Source: Nonomuraea angiospora
GTDB taxonomy: Bacteria; Actinomycetota; Actinomycetes; Streptosporangiales; Streptosporangiaceae
Direction: 5' to 3'
NCBI RefSeq assembly: GCF_014873145.1
Contig: NZ_JADBEK010000001.1
Location: forward strand, 11,904,001-11,968,000
DNA: 64,000 bases
Below, piece by piece: positions 19,096 to 27,385 of this stretch. The notes under the pieces were generated by a model. It was not told the origin of the DNA. It worked only from the letters and a program-made list of their open reading frames with translations, and made no database searches. The translations under genes and the position numbers were made by a program. The stretch's first letter is position 1. Each line of letters begins with the position of its first letter.

Positions 19096-19209
19096 GTGGT
19101 GATCCGACGAGCGTCCGCGGCCGGAGGCGTTCGGGTGGTGATCCGACGAGCGTCCGCGGCCGGGGGCGTTCCGGTGATGATCCGACGAGCGGTCGCGGCC
19201 GGGGTGGGC
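19096..19209. repeat. Tandem array, three units of 39 bp
   Basis: Units beginning gtggtgatccgacgagcg occur at 19096 and 19135, and a diverged one (gtgatgatccgacgagcg) at 19174. They end 47 bp before the amidase start. Confidence 0.8.
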
Positions 19210-19255
19210 AACCCTCGCCGTCGTCGCGCCGCGGCTCGTGAGGCAGGATCCAAGG

Positions 19256-20626
19256 GTGAGCGAACTGCACTACTCGACCGCGACCAAGCTGGCGCACCTG
19301 ATCAGGACCAGGCAGGTGAGCGCCGTCGAGGTCGTCCAAGCCCACCTCGACCGCATCGAGCAGGTCAACCCGCGCGTCAACGCCATCGTGACCCTGGTCG
19401 CCGAGCAGGCGCTCGACGCGGCCAAGGCGGCCGACGCGCGGGAGCCGGCCGGTCCGCTGCACGGCCTGCCCGTCGCGCACAAGGACCTCGTCGACACGGC
19501 CGGCATCCGCACCACCTACGGATCGCCGCTCTTCGCCGACAACGTCCCGGCCCAGGACGACCTGATCGTCCGGCGGCTGCGCGCCGCCGGGGCCATCACC
19601 ATGGGCAAGACCAACACCCCGGAGTTCGGCACCGGCTCCCACACCGTCAACGAGGTGTTCGGCGCCACCAGAAACCCCTACGACCTGTCGAAGTCCGCCG
19701 GAGGCAGCAGCGGGGGCGCCGCCGCGGCCCTGGCCACCGGGATGGTCCCGCTGGCCGACGGCTCCGACATGGGCGGCTCGCTGCGCAACCCGGCCTCCTT
19801 CTGCAACGTCGTCGGCCTGCGTCCCACCCCGGGCCGCGTCCCCGACCCGTCCGACACCAACGCCTGGTACACGCTGTCCGTGCAGGGGCCGATGGCCAGG
19901 ACGGTCGAGGACGTGACGCTGATGTTCGGGGCGATCGCCGGGTTCGACCGGCGCTCCCCGTACTCGATCAAGGAGGCCTTCGCCCCCGAGCCGGAGGAGG
20001 GCGTGCGCGGGCTGCGCGTGGCGTGGAGCCCGGACCTGGGCGGCCTGCCGGTGGACCCGAGGACGGCGGAGGTCACCGCGACGGCGCCGCCGGTGTTCGA
20101 GCGGCTGGGGGCCGTGGTCGAGGAGGTGGAGCTGGACCTGTCGGAGGCCGAGGACGCGTTCCGGACGTATCGGGCGTGGAACTACGCGCTGACCTTCGGC
20201 GACCTGACCGGGCTCGGCCCCAACACCGCGTGGAACGTCGAGCAGGGCCGCAAGGTCACCGGCGCCGACCTGGCCCGGGCCGAGCAGGGCCGCAGCCGCC
20301 TCTACCAGCGGATGGCCGCGTTCTTCGACACCTACGACGTGCTGATCGCGCCCGTCAGCCAGGTGCCGCCGTTCCCGGTCGAGCAGCCCCACGTCAGCGA
20401 GATCAACGGGGAGCCGATGCCCGACTACCTCGCCTGGATGCGCTCCGCGTACTGGATCAGCGTGCTGCACGCGCCGGCCGCGTCGGTGCCGGCCGGGTTC
20501 ACCGCGGACGGGCTCCCGGTGGGGGTGCAGATCGTGGGCCGGCCGTTCGAGGACGCCAGGGTCCTGCGCGTGGCCCGCGCGTTCGAGCAGGCCACCCGGC
20601 ACGGCGAGCGCCGTCCGCCGTTGTAG
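19256..20626 (+). CDS. Amidase signature family amidohydrolase
   Basis: The Ser-cisSer-Lys triad of the amidase signature family is present: Lys76 in AHKD, the SAGGSSGG motif (Ser151/152) and nucleophile Ser175 in DMGGSLRNPA. The protein (456 residues) is intact. Family members hydrolyse amides, including GatA-like transamidation and aryl-amide cleavage; no gatB/gatC neighbours exist, so a stand-alone hydrolase is likely and the substrate is unknown. GTG 19256 (VSELHY) is chosen over GTG 19238, as homologous proteins begin close to this motif; no strong ribosome-binding site decides. Confidence 0.88.
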   Translation: MSELHYSTATKLAHLIRTRQVSAVEVVQAHLDRIEQVNPRVNAIVTLVAEQALDAAKAADAREPAGPLHGLPVAHKDLVDTAGIRTTYGSPLFADNVPAQDDLIVRRLRAAGAITMGKTNTPEFGTGSHTVNEVFGATRNPYDLSKSAGGSSGGAAAALATGMVPLADGSDMGGSLRNPASFCNVVGLRPTPGRVPDPSDTNAWYTLSVQGPMARTVEDVTLMFGAIAGFDRRSPYSIKEAFAPEPEEGVRGLRVAWSPDLGGLPVDPRTAEVTATAPPVFERLGAVVEEVELDLSEAEDAFRTYRAWNYALTFGDLTGLGPNTAWNVEQGRKVTGADLARAEQGRSRLYQRMAAFFDTYDVLIAPVSQVPPFPVEQPHVSEINGEPMPDYLAWMRSAYWISVLHAPAASVPAGFTADGLPVGVQIVGRPFEDARVLRVARAFEQATRHGERRPPL

Positions 20627-20705
20627 CCGGTACGGCGAGCCGCCCCGCGCCGTCGCATCCGGCGCCGCGAGTCCCGCCCGTCGCTGTGGGCGGCGTGCGG
20701 GTGGG

Positions 20706-21227
20706 TCAGAGGGGGGTGGGCGGGTCGCCGTACGGGTGGCGCAGCGGCGACTCGCGATAGCCGTGCATGCCCTCCAGGAACCCGAACAGCCCCACCGCCA
20801 GCAGCGGCCAGGACACCAGCACGCCGGAGGCCGTCAGCTTCAGCGCGCCCGGGACGACCTTCACCCCGGGCGTGGCGGCGGCCTCGACCACGACCGCCCC
20901 GATCGTGAACGTGGAGCCGACCCACAGAGTCAGCATCGCTCCCAGGACGCCGCCGGCGCAGAGCCCGAGCAGCACCGGCAGCATCCACCGCCGCGCCGCG
21001 AACCACGCGACCCCGCCGCACAGCAGCCCCAGCCCGCCGGTGATCACCGCGAACCACCCGTCGGCCGCGATCAGCGCCTGCGTGGACGGGTCGGCCAGCA
21101 CCGTCCCCTGATCGGTGACCTGGTACGGCGCCCGTGGCGTGATCCCTGACCAGACCAGTCCGGCGGCCGCTCCGAGAGTGGCAAGTGTGAGGACAGTTAC
21201 CGCGAAAGCGCGCACTTCCCTCGTCAC
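20706..21227 (-). CDS. Actinobacterial membrane protein, possibly DUF2567 family
   Basis: A 173-residue protein with four hydrophobic segments, near residues 7-25, 50-75, 82-105 and 135-160, separated by a short outer loop (PRAPYQVTDQGTVLADPS). The layout and length resemble small actinobacterial membrane proteins annotated DUF2567, an assignment made by general resemblance only. GTG 21227 follows GGGGGAG at a 4-nt spacing. It is divergent from the murA-like gene with 63 nt between. Role unknown. Confidence 0.72.
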   Translation of the reverse strand: MTREVRAFAVTVLTLATLGAAAGLVWSGITPRAPYQVTDQGTVLADPSTQALIAADGWFAVITGGLGLLCGGVAWFAARRWMLPVLLGLCAGGVLGAMLTLWVGSTFTIGAVVVEAAATPGVKVVPGALKLTASGVLVSWPLLAVGLFGFLEGMHGYRESPLRHPYGDPPTPL

Positions 21228-21278
21228 GCCACTCCCCCTTACATGTATGTCCGAATCAGCTCGATGGTATCCCCCGGC

Positions 21279-21284
21279 TAGGCT
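21279..21284 (+). promoter_or_regulatory. -10 element giving a probable leaderless murA transcript
   Basis: TAGGCT ends 6 nt before the GTG start at 21291, so initiation would fall on the first base of the start codon. There is no ribosome-binding site upstream of the start, which agrees with a leaderless message. A -35 match is not evident. Confidence 0.5.
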
Positions 21285-21290
21285 CGCTTC

Positions 21291-22601
21291 GTGATTGCAG
21301 AAGAGGTCTGGTTGATAGAACCCTCCGGCCCGCTCCGGGGGGACGTCGAAGTACGCGGCTCCAAGAACGGAGTCTCCAAGCACATGGTCGCCGCCATGCT
21401 GGGCGACGGGGAGAGCAGCATCCACAACGCCCCCGAGGTGGGCGAGGTGGAGATCACCGCCGCCATGCTGCGGGCGCTCGGCATCAATGTCGAGATCTCC
21501 CGCACGGAGATCAGGATCGGGCGGGGACAGGCGATCGAGCCGAGGGTGCCGGACGCGTTCACGGGCCTGAACCGCATCCCCATCCTCATGCTCGGCCCGC
21601 TCCTGCACCTGGCGGGGGAGGCGTTCGTCCCGCTGGTGGGCGGCGACCCGATCGGGCGGCGGCCGGTCAACTTCCACGTGGAGGCCCTGCGCGCGATGGG
21701 CGCCGAGGTGGAGGTGGGCGACACCGGCATCTTCGCCAAGGCCGGCCGCCTCCACGGCACCCGGATCGAGCTGCCGTACCCGAGCGTGGGCGCCACGGAG
21801 ACGATCCTGATGTCGGCGGTCCTGGCCGAGGGCAAGACGGTGCTGAAGAACGCCGCGATGGAGCCCGAGGTGGTGGAGCTGGCGCTGTTCCTGCAGCGGA
21901 TGGGCGCCAGGATCGAGCTCTCCCCCGACCGCAGGATCGTCATCGAGGGCGTCGAACGGCTGCGCGGCGCCTCCACCTGGCTGATGGGCGACCGCATCGA
22001 GGCCTTCTCGTACCTGGCGGCCGGCCTGGTCACCGGGGGAGAGGTGCGGGTGCACGGCTGCCCGCAGGATCGCCTGGTCACCGCGATCACCACGCTGGCC
22101 AGGATGGGCGCCCAGTTCGACATCAACGACGAGTACCTGTGCGCCACCGCGCCGCCCGAGGGGCTGCGCTCGGCGGCCGTGCAGACCGACACCCACCCCG
22201 GCTTCATGACGGACTGGCAGACGCCGCTCATGGTGCTGTTCACGCAGAGCCAGGGCATGTCGGTGCTGCACGAGACGGTCTTCGAGAACCGCCTGGTGTA
22301 CGTGCCCGCGCTGCAGAAGATGGGCTGCGAGATCGAGGTGTTCGACCAGTGCCTGGGCGGGCCGGCCTGCCGCTACCACGACACCAACGCCAGGCACTCG
22401 GCCGTCGTGCGCGGCGTGTCCAAGCTCAAGGGCGCCGACGTGACGCTGCCCGACATCCGGGCGGGGTTCTCGGCCGTGCTGGCGGCGGCCGTCGCCGACG
22501 GGCCGTCCACGCTGCGCGGCGTGCACCACATCGAACGCGGTTACCACCGGCCGTTCGAACAGTTCGCCTCGCTCGGTCTGCACATCCGCAGGCAACGGTA
22601 A
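21291..22601 (+). CDS. murA: UDP-N-acetylglucosamine 1-carboxyvinyltransferase (MurA type) with Cys-to-Asp active-site change
   Basis: The enzyme transfers enolpyruvate from PEP to UDP-GlcNAc, the first committed step to peptidoglycan. The substrate-binding Lys25-Asn26 in GSKNG, catalytic Asp308 in GFMTDWQ and the DIRAG motif are present. The flexible-loop position normally occupied by the fosfomycin-target Cys (GGCAIG) reads GGDPIGRRPV, with Asp119. An Asp here is found in Mycobacterium and Chlamydia MurA and gives fosfomycin insensitivity with retained activity. At 436 residues it is full length. It may be a second MurA copy. It lies just upstream of a class A penicillin-binding protein gene. 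Confidence 0.88.
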   Translation: MIAEEVWLIEPSGPLRGDVEVRGSKNGVSKHMVAAMLGDGESSIHNAPEVGEVEITAAMLRALGINVEISRTEIRIGRGQAIEPRVPDAFTGLNRIPILMLGPLLHLAGEAFVPLVGGDPIGRRPVNFHVEALRAMGAEVEVGDTGIFAKAGRLHGTRIELPYPSVGATETILMSAVLAEGKTVLKNAAMEPEVVELALFLQRMGARIELSPDRRIVIEGVERLRGASTWLMGDRIEAFSYLAAGLVTGGEVRVHGCPQDRLVTAITTLARMGAQFDINDEYLCATAPPEGLRSAAVQTDTHPGFMTDWQTPLMVLFTQSQGMSVLHETVFENRLVYVPALQKMGCEIEVFDQCLGGPACRYHDTNARHSAVVRGVSKLKGADVTLPDIRAGFSAVLAAAVADGPSTLRGVHHIERGYHRPFEQFASLGLHIRRQR

Positions 22602-22654
22602 ACAGGTGACAAGCGGGCGTTTGGCGCGGATCTGGACGTCGCAGATCATGTGAC

Positions 22655-24928
22655 GTGACCGTACTCAGATCCGTCGGCGCGCTCGGGCTGGCGGGGGCGC
22701 TCGGAGGGGTGCTGACCGCGGCACTCGCCGCGCCCGTGGTGAGCGGGGGCGGCCTCGCCGCCAAGAACGTCGCGAACACCTTCGTCGACCTGCCGCCAGC
22801 GCCGCGCGAGGAGCCCCTGGACCAGGTGACCAGACTGCTGGACAAGGACGGCAGGACGTTCGCCCAGTTCTACGAGGCCAACCGGACGGCGGTGCCGCTG
22901 CGCGCCGTCGCCCCGGTGATGCGCAAGGCGATCGTGGCCATCGAGGACGCCCGCTTCTACGAGCACGGCGGCCTCGACATCCGGGGCACGTTCCGGGCGC
23001 TGCTCACCAACACGCAGGCCGGCGGCATCAAGCAGGGCGGCTCGTCGCTGACGCAGCAGCTCGTCAAGAACATCCTGATCGAGTCCGCCCGCAGCGAGGC
23101 CGAGCGCGACCGCGCCCGCGCCCCGAACCTGGCCCGCAAGATCACCGAGCTGCGGCTCGCGCTGGCGCTGGAGAAGAAGTACCGCAAGGACGAGATCCTG
23201 GAGCGCTACCTCAACATCGCCTACTTCGGCGCCGGGGCCCACGGCGTGGAGGCGGCGGCCAGGCGCTTCTTCTCCACGTCGGCCTCCCGGCTGACCCTGG
23301 GCCAGGCGGCCACGCTGGCCGGCGCGGTGCGCATGCCGTACTCGACCGACCCCTCGCTCGGCCGGGACCATCGCGAGCGCCTGAAGACGCGGCGGGACCT
23401 CGTGCTCGACCGCATGGCCGGGCTGAAGCTGATCAGCCCGCAGGAGGCGGCGAGCGCCAAGGCCGCGCCGCTGGCCATCAGGCTCAGGCCCGAGCCCGGC
23501 GGGTGCGAGCAGAGCACCTACCCGTTCTACTGCCTTTACGTCCAGCGCGAGCTGCTGTCGAACCCCGTCTTCGGCAACACCGAGGCCGAGCGGCGGACCA
23601 GGATGGCCAGGGGCGGCCTGACGATCAGGACCAGCCTTGACCCGATCGCGCAGCGCGCCGCCGAGCAGGCCATCCGCCGCCACGTCTGGCCCGAGGACAC
23701 CGAGGTGGCCGCCGAGGCCATGGTCGAGCCGCGAACCGGGCGGATCAGGGCGATAGCGGCCAGCAAACGCTTCGGCCGCAACCCCGGCAACCGGAAGAAC
23801 GGCCCCAAGACCACCTTCAACCTGGCCGCCGACGTGGCGCACGGAGGTGGCCAGGGGTTCCAGGCCGGATCGACGTTCAAGGTGTTCACGCTGGCCACGG
23901 CGCTGCAGCAGGGGTGGCGGTTCGGCGACGGCTTCAACACCCCGGGCGAACTCGTGCCCGGCCAGGGCTACCGCGACTGCGCGGGCCACGCCGTGAACGA
24001 CCCGGACACCCGCATTCTCAACGCCACCGGCGAGGGCTCCGGCGGCCCGCACAGCATCGAGACCGGCACCTGGAAGTCGGTGAACATCTTCTACATGATG
24101 CTGGAGCGCAAGGTCGGGCTCTGCAACGTGGTGCGGACGGCCAAGGCGCTCGGGATCGCCAGGGCGGACGGGGAGCCGCTGAAGGAGGTGCCCACGTTCA
24201 CGCTGGGCGTGAACGAGATGGACCCGGTGACGGTGGCGGCGGCGTTCGCGGCGTTCGCGGCCAGGGGGATCTACTGCCGGCCGCTGGCCATCGTCGAGAT
24301 CATCGGCAGGGACGGGCGCCGCACCCACGTGCCGCCCGCGTGCGAGCGCGCCATCGAGGAGGAGGTCGCGGACGCGGTCAACTACGTGCTGGAGGGCGTC
24401 TTCTCCAAGGGCACCATGCAGGGCCAGAGCATCGGCCGGCCGGCCGCCGGCAAGACGGGCACCAACAACGGCTACACCTCGGCCTGGTTCGCCGGGTACA
24501 CGCCCGCGCTGGCGGCGGCGGTCAGCGTGGGGGACATCCGCGGGTCGTACCGCTTCCCGCTGCAGGGGGTGCAGATCGGGAACGACTACTACGGAGCGGT
24601 GCAGGGGGCGTCGCTGCCCGGGCCGATCTGGGTGGAGTCGATGGAGTCGGCGCTGCGGGACGTCGAGCCCAAGGGCTTCTCCGCGCCGGACATGGCGCGC
24701 TTCGGCGGCGGCAACACGCCGGGACTGGAGCAGGCGCTCGCCGAGGAGGAGCGCAAGAGGCGCGAGGCCGAGCAGGGGCGGGGGCGCGGCGACCACCCCT
24801 TCTTCTGGGGGCGCCGGCGGCTCTTCGAATGGCTCGTCGGCCAGTCGCCCCTGGAGACGTCGGAGCCCAGGCGGCCGTCGGAGCCCAGGCGGCCGTTCGA
24901 GCCCAGGCGGCCGTTCGAGCGCGGTTAG
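22655..24928 (+). CDS. Bifunctional class A penicillin-binding protein (glycosyltransferase/transpeptidase)
   Basis: This membrane-anchored enzyme polymerises lipid II and cross-links peptidoglycan. After an N-terminal hydrophobic segment, the GT51 domain has IVAIEDARFYEHGG and QGGSSLTQQLVKN. The transpeptidase domain carries Ser406 in AGSTFK, SVN as the second motif and AGKTGTNNG as KTG. The C-terminal tail ends in three tandem copies of a six-residue unit (EPRRPF/S), a small local expansion. GTG 22655 has a weak ribosome-binding site and lies 53 nt after murA, so the two cell-wall genes are probably co-transcribed. Confidence 0.93.
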   Translation: MTVLRSVGALGLAGALGGVLTAALAAPVVSGGGLAAKNVANTFVDLPPAPREEPLDQVTRLLDKDGRTFAQFYEANRTAVPLRAVAPVMRKAIVAIEDARFYEHGGLDIRGTFRALLTNTQAGGIKQGGSSLTQQLVKNILIESARSEAERDRARAPNLARKITELRLALALEKKYRKDEILERYLNIAYFGAGAHGVEAAARRFFSTSASRLTLGQAATLAGAVRMPYSTDPSLGRDHRERLKTRRDLVLDRMAGLKLISPQEAASAKAAPLAIRLRPEPGGCEQSTYPFYCLYVQRELLSNPVFGNTEAERRTRMARGGLTIRTSLDPIAQRAAEQAIRRHVWPEDTEVAAEAMVEPRTGRIRAIAASKRFGRNPGNRKNGPKTTFNLAADVAHGGGQGFQAGSTFKVFTLATALQQGWRFGDGFNTPGELVPGQGYRDCAGHAVNDPDTRILNATGEGSGGPHSIETGTWKSVNIFYMMLERKVGLCNVVRTAKALGIARADGEPLKEVPTFTLGVNEMDPVTVAAAFAAFAARGIYCRPLAIVEIIGRDGRRTHVPPACERAIEEEVADAVNYVLEGVFSKGTMQGQSIGRPAAGKTGTNNGYTSAWFAGYTPALAAAVSVGDIRGSYRFPLQGVQIGNDYYGAVQGASLPGPIWVESMESALRDVEPKGFSAPDMARFGGGNTPGLEQALAEEERKRREAEQGRGRGDHPFFWGRRRLFEWLVGQSPLETSEPRRPSEPRRPFEPRRPFERG

Positions 24929-25419
24929 CCGGTCTTCCCGATGGGGGCGGTGACGGCCCTGGTGAGCGTGATGAGGTTGTCGGGCGCGGTCTCGATCTGG
25001 AGGCCGCGCTTCCCGGCCGAGAAGTAGATCGTCTCGAAGTCGAGCGCCGAGGAGTCGACCACCGTCGGGAGCTGCTTGCGCTGGCCCAGGGGGCTGATGC
25101 CGCCCACGACGTAGCCGGTGACACGCTCCACCTTGGCGGCGTCGGCCATGGCGGCCCGCTTGCTGTTGAGGGCACTGGCCAGGGCCTTGAGGTCGAGCTT
25201 GCCCGACACGGGCACGACCGCCACCGCCAGCCCGCTCTCCACCTCGGCCACCAGCGTCTTGAAGATCCGCTCATAGGGGACGCCGAGCGCGTCCGCGGCC
25301 TCCTCGCCGTAGGCCTGGGCCGAGGCGTCGTGCTCGTACGGGTGAAGCGTGAATGCGGCCTTGGCCTTGGTCAGCGCCACGGTGGCCGGGGTGCCGCCCT
25401 TGCCTTTCGATGTGCTCAC
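24925..25419 (-). CDS. ybaK: YbaK family Cys-tRNA(Pro) deacylase
   Basis: A 164-residue single-domain editing enzyme that hydrolyses Cys mischarged on tRNA-Pro. The YbaK pattern is clear: FTLHPYEHD, RIFKTLVAE, VVPVSGKLDLKALA, and GYVVGGISPLGQRK with the conserved Gly-Gly-Ile-Ser-Pro. The GTG at 25419 starts VSTSKGKGG. A TACAAT -10 box at 25434-25429 would place initiation 3 nt before the GTG, so the message may be nearly leaderless. It overlaps the end of the PBP gene tail to tail by 4 nt. Confidence 0.92.
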   Translation of the reverse strand: MSTSKGKGGTPATVALTKAKAAFTLHPYEHDASAQAYGEEAADALGVPYERIFKTLVAEVESGLAVAVVPVSGKLDLKALASALNSKRAAMADAAKVERVTGYVVGGISPLGQRKQLPTVVDSSALDFETIYFSAGKRGLQIETAPDNLITLTRAVTAPIGKTG

Positions 25420-25427
25420 GGGATCCG

Positions 25428-25446
25428 ATTGTAGCGAATCTACAAT
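25428..25446. promoter_or_regulatory. Inverted repeat ATTGTAG-N5-CTACAAT over the ybaK -10 region
   Basis: A perfect 7-bp inverted repeat spaced by cgaat. It includes the minus-strand TACAAT -10 candidate and also the stop codon of the upstream AraC gene, so it may be an operator or simply the promoter plus a small hairpin. Confidence 0.35.
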
Positions 25447-26183
25447 GTAAAGGCCCTGCCGGGGGTGTACCCGAAGGCCCGCCTGAAGACGTCGATGAAC
25501 GCGCTCGCCGACGCCCACCCGCACCGGTGGGCGACGGTCGTCACGGCGACGCCGTCGGCCAGCAGGAGCAGCGCGTGGTGCAGGCGGAGCTGGGTGCGCC
25601 ACTGCGGGAAGCTCATGCCCAGCTCGCGCCGGCACAGCCGGGCCAGCGTACGGTCGCTGGTGCCGGCCTGGACGGCCAGCTGCGCCAGGGTCCTGGTGTC
25701 GGCGGGGTCGCGGTGCAGGATCGCGCAGACGGCGCTCAGCCTGGGGTCGCGGGCGGCGGGCAGGTGCAGCCGCTGCTCGGGGGCGCGTTTGAGCTGGTCG
25801 ACGAGCACGGCCCACAGCCTTTCGCGCTCCCCGCCGTCTGATGGGGATCGGTCGTCCGAGGTGTAGGTGATGATCAGCTCGCGGAGCAGGGGGCCGACGA
25901 CGAGGACGGTGGGATGGCCGAGGCCGAGGGGGTTGCCGGCGAGGCCCACCAGGCGCAGGTCGGTGTCGCCGTGGGCGCGGTGCTCGTGGACGGTGCCGGC
26001 CGGGATCCAGATGGCGCGGTTGGCCGGGGCGACCCAGGTGCCCGCGCCGGTGGTGACCGAGAGCACGCCGCGGCAGGCGTAGACGATCTGGTGGGTGTCG
26101 TGCCGGTGCGCGTCGATGCCCGCACCGGGGGCCAGCGGCCGGCGTCCCGTCGGCGCCTCGGGCAGATGGCGGATTGCCGTCAT
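25440..26183 (-). CDS. AraC family regulator, probably of the divergent MFS gene
   Basis: A 247-residue regulator with an N-terminal cupin-like domain (HRHDTHQIVYACRG, IPAGTVHEHRAH) and a C-terminal AraC DNA-binding domain ending CGWASASAFIDVFRRAFGYTP. ATG 26183 (MTAIRHLPEA) leaves a 53-bp divergent promoter region shared with the MFS gene; a GTG at 26219 in the same frame would leave almost none. AraC regulators of this type often control an adjacent exporter, an inference from the divergent layout. Confidence 0.88.
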   Translation of the reverse strand: MTAIRHLPEAPTGRRPLAPGAGIDAHRHDTHQIVYACRGVLSVTTGAGTWVAPANRAIWIPAGTVHEHRAHGDTDLRLVGLAGNPLGLGHPTVLVVGPLLRELIITYTSDDRSPSDGGERERLWAVLVDQLKRAPEQRLHLPAARDPRLSAVCAILHRDPADTRTLAQLAVQAGTSDRTLARLCRRELGMSFPQWRTQLRLHHALLLLADGVAVTTVAHRCGWASASAFIDVFRRAFGYTPGRAFTL

Positions 26184-26236
26184 GAATTGGCATTTTATCG
26201 GAAGCTGGCCAGAAACCACCGGGGGAGGATCGGGGG

Positions 26237-27361
26237 GTGAACAGGACCCCGATGCTCGCCGCCGGCCACGCGGCCGTGGACTTCTACCAGGGCGCCGTCC
26301 CCGCGCTCGTGCCCTTCCTGGTGGCCGGCCGCGGCTACGGGTACGTCGCCGTGTCCGGCATCGTGCTGGCCGCGACGCTGCTGTCGTCGGTCGTGCAGCC
26401 GGTGTTCGGGGTGCTGACGGACAGGTGGCGGATGCCGTGGCTGATCCCGGTGAGCACGCTGGTCGCGGGCGCCGGGGTGGCGCTTGGAGGGGTGACGGAC
26501 TCCTACGTGCTGACCTGGCTGGCCGTGGCGCTGTCCGGGCTCGGCGTGGCGGCCTACCATCCGGAGTCCGCGCGGCTGGCCAGGATCGCGAGCGAGGGCA
26601 GTCACGTCCGGATGAGCTGGTTCTCGCTGGGCGGGACGCTGGGGTTCGCGTCGGCTCCGGTGCTGGTGACGCCGTTGCTGGCGGGGTGGGGGCTGGGCGC
26701 CTCGCCGTTGCTGGCCGCGCCGGCGGTGCTGGGGGCGGTGGCGACGCTGCCGGCGGTCCGGGCGCTGGCCGGGGGAGGGCGGGCGGCGCGGGCCGCGGCG
26801 CCGGTGCCGGGCCGGGACGACTGGCCGTCGTTCGCCAGGCTGACGCTGGTGATCGTCTTCCGCTCGGTCGTGTACGTCGGGCTGAGCGCCTTCGTGGCCC
26901 TGTTCATGGGGGGCGGGGCGGCGGGCGCGGTGGCGCTGTTCGTGCTGTTCGCGGGCGGGGCGGTGGGGACCGTGCTGGGTGGCCGGCTGGCGGCCCGGTG
27001 GGGGCGGATGCGGACGATGCGCCTGGCCTACGCGCTGGCGGTGCCGGCGGTCGCGGGGGTGGTGCTGGCGCCGGGACCTGTCGCGTACGCCTTCGTCGCG
27101 GCCTCGTCCATCGCCCTGTACGCGCCGTTCTCGCTGCATGTCACGCTGGGCCAGGACTTCCTGCCCACCCGGGTGGGCACGGCGGGCGGCGTGACCCTGG
27201 GGCTCGCGGTGAGCGTGGGCGGGCTGGCCAGCCCGCTGGTGGGCGCGCTCGCCGAGGCCACCACGTTGCGGACGGCGCTGGCGTGCCTGATCGTCTTCCC
27301 GGCACTGGCCTGGCTGCTGGCCAGGACGCTGAAGGAGCCGGTGCCGGAGCCCGCCGCCTGA
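26237..27361 (+). CDS. MFS exporter, fosmidomycin-resistance (Fsr)-like
   Basis: A 374-residue transporter with 12 hydrophobic segments. The sequence AAGHAAVDFYQGAVPALVPF at the N terminus and GVAAYHPESARLAR in the fourth helix region match the Fsr-like branch of the major facilitator superfamily. The E. coli member exports fosmidomycin; substrates of actinobacterial members are unknown. GTG 26237 is preceded by a GGGGGG run as ribosome-binding site. It is divergent from an AraC regulator. Confidence 0.88.
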   Translation: MNRTPMLAAGHAAVDFYQGAVPALVPFLVAGRGYGYVAVSGIVLAATLLSSVVQPVFGVLTDRWRMPWLIPVSTLVAGAGVALGGVTDSYVLTWLAVALSGLGVAAYHPESARLARIASEGSHVRMSWFSLGGTLGFASAPVLVTPLLAGWGLGASPLLAAPAVLGAVATLPAVRALAGGGRAARAAAPVPGRDDWPSFARLTLVIVFRSVVYVGLSAFVALFMGGGAAGAVALFVLFAGGAVGTVLGGRLAARWGRMRTMRLAYALAVPAVAGVVLAPGPVAYAFVAASSIALYAPFSLHVTLGQDFLPTRVGTAGGVTLGLAVSVGGLASPLVGALAEATTLRTALACLIVFPALAWLLARTLKEPVPEPAA

Positions 27362-27385
27362 CCTCCCATCCCCGGGGAGAGGCGG

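Larger units (their letters stand above)
18653..19255. other. 603-bp intergenic region filled with two tandem repeat arrays
   Basis: Apart from the 32-bp and 39-bp repeats listed separately, no gene, RNA or clear terminator is seen. ORFs across it are made of repeated peptides in every frame and lack ribosome-binding sites, so it is treated as non-coding. It separates dnaE from the amidase gene. Confidence 0.7.

Noticed and set aside
15560..20602. A 1680-codon minus-strand frame opposite dnaE and the amidase gene
   Set aside because: It runs through two well-supported genes on the opposite strand and the repeat region between; the composition is typical of antisense GC-rich DNA.
20706..22649. 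A 647-codon minus-strand frame across murA
   Set aside because: Only the last 173 codons, upstream of murA, look like a protein; the remainder is antisense to murA. The shorter gene is annotated instead.
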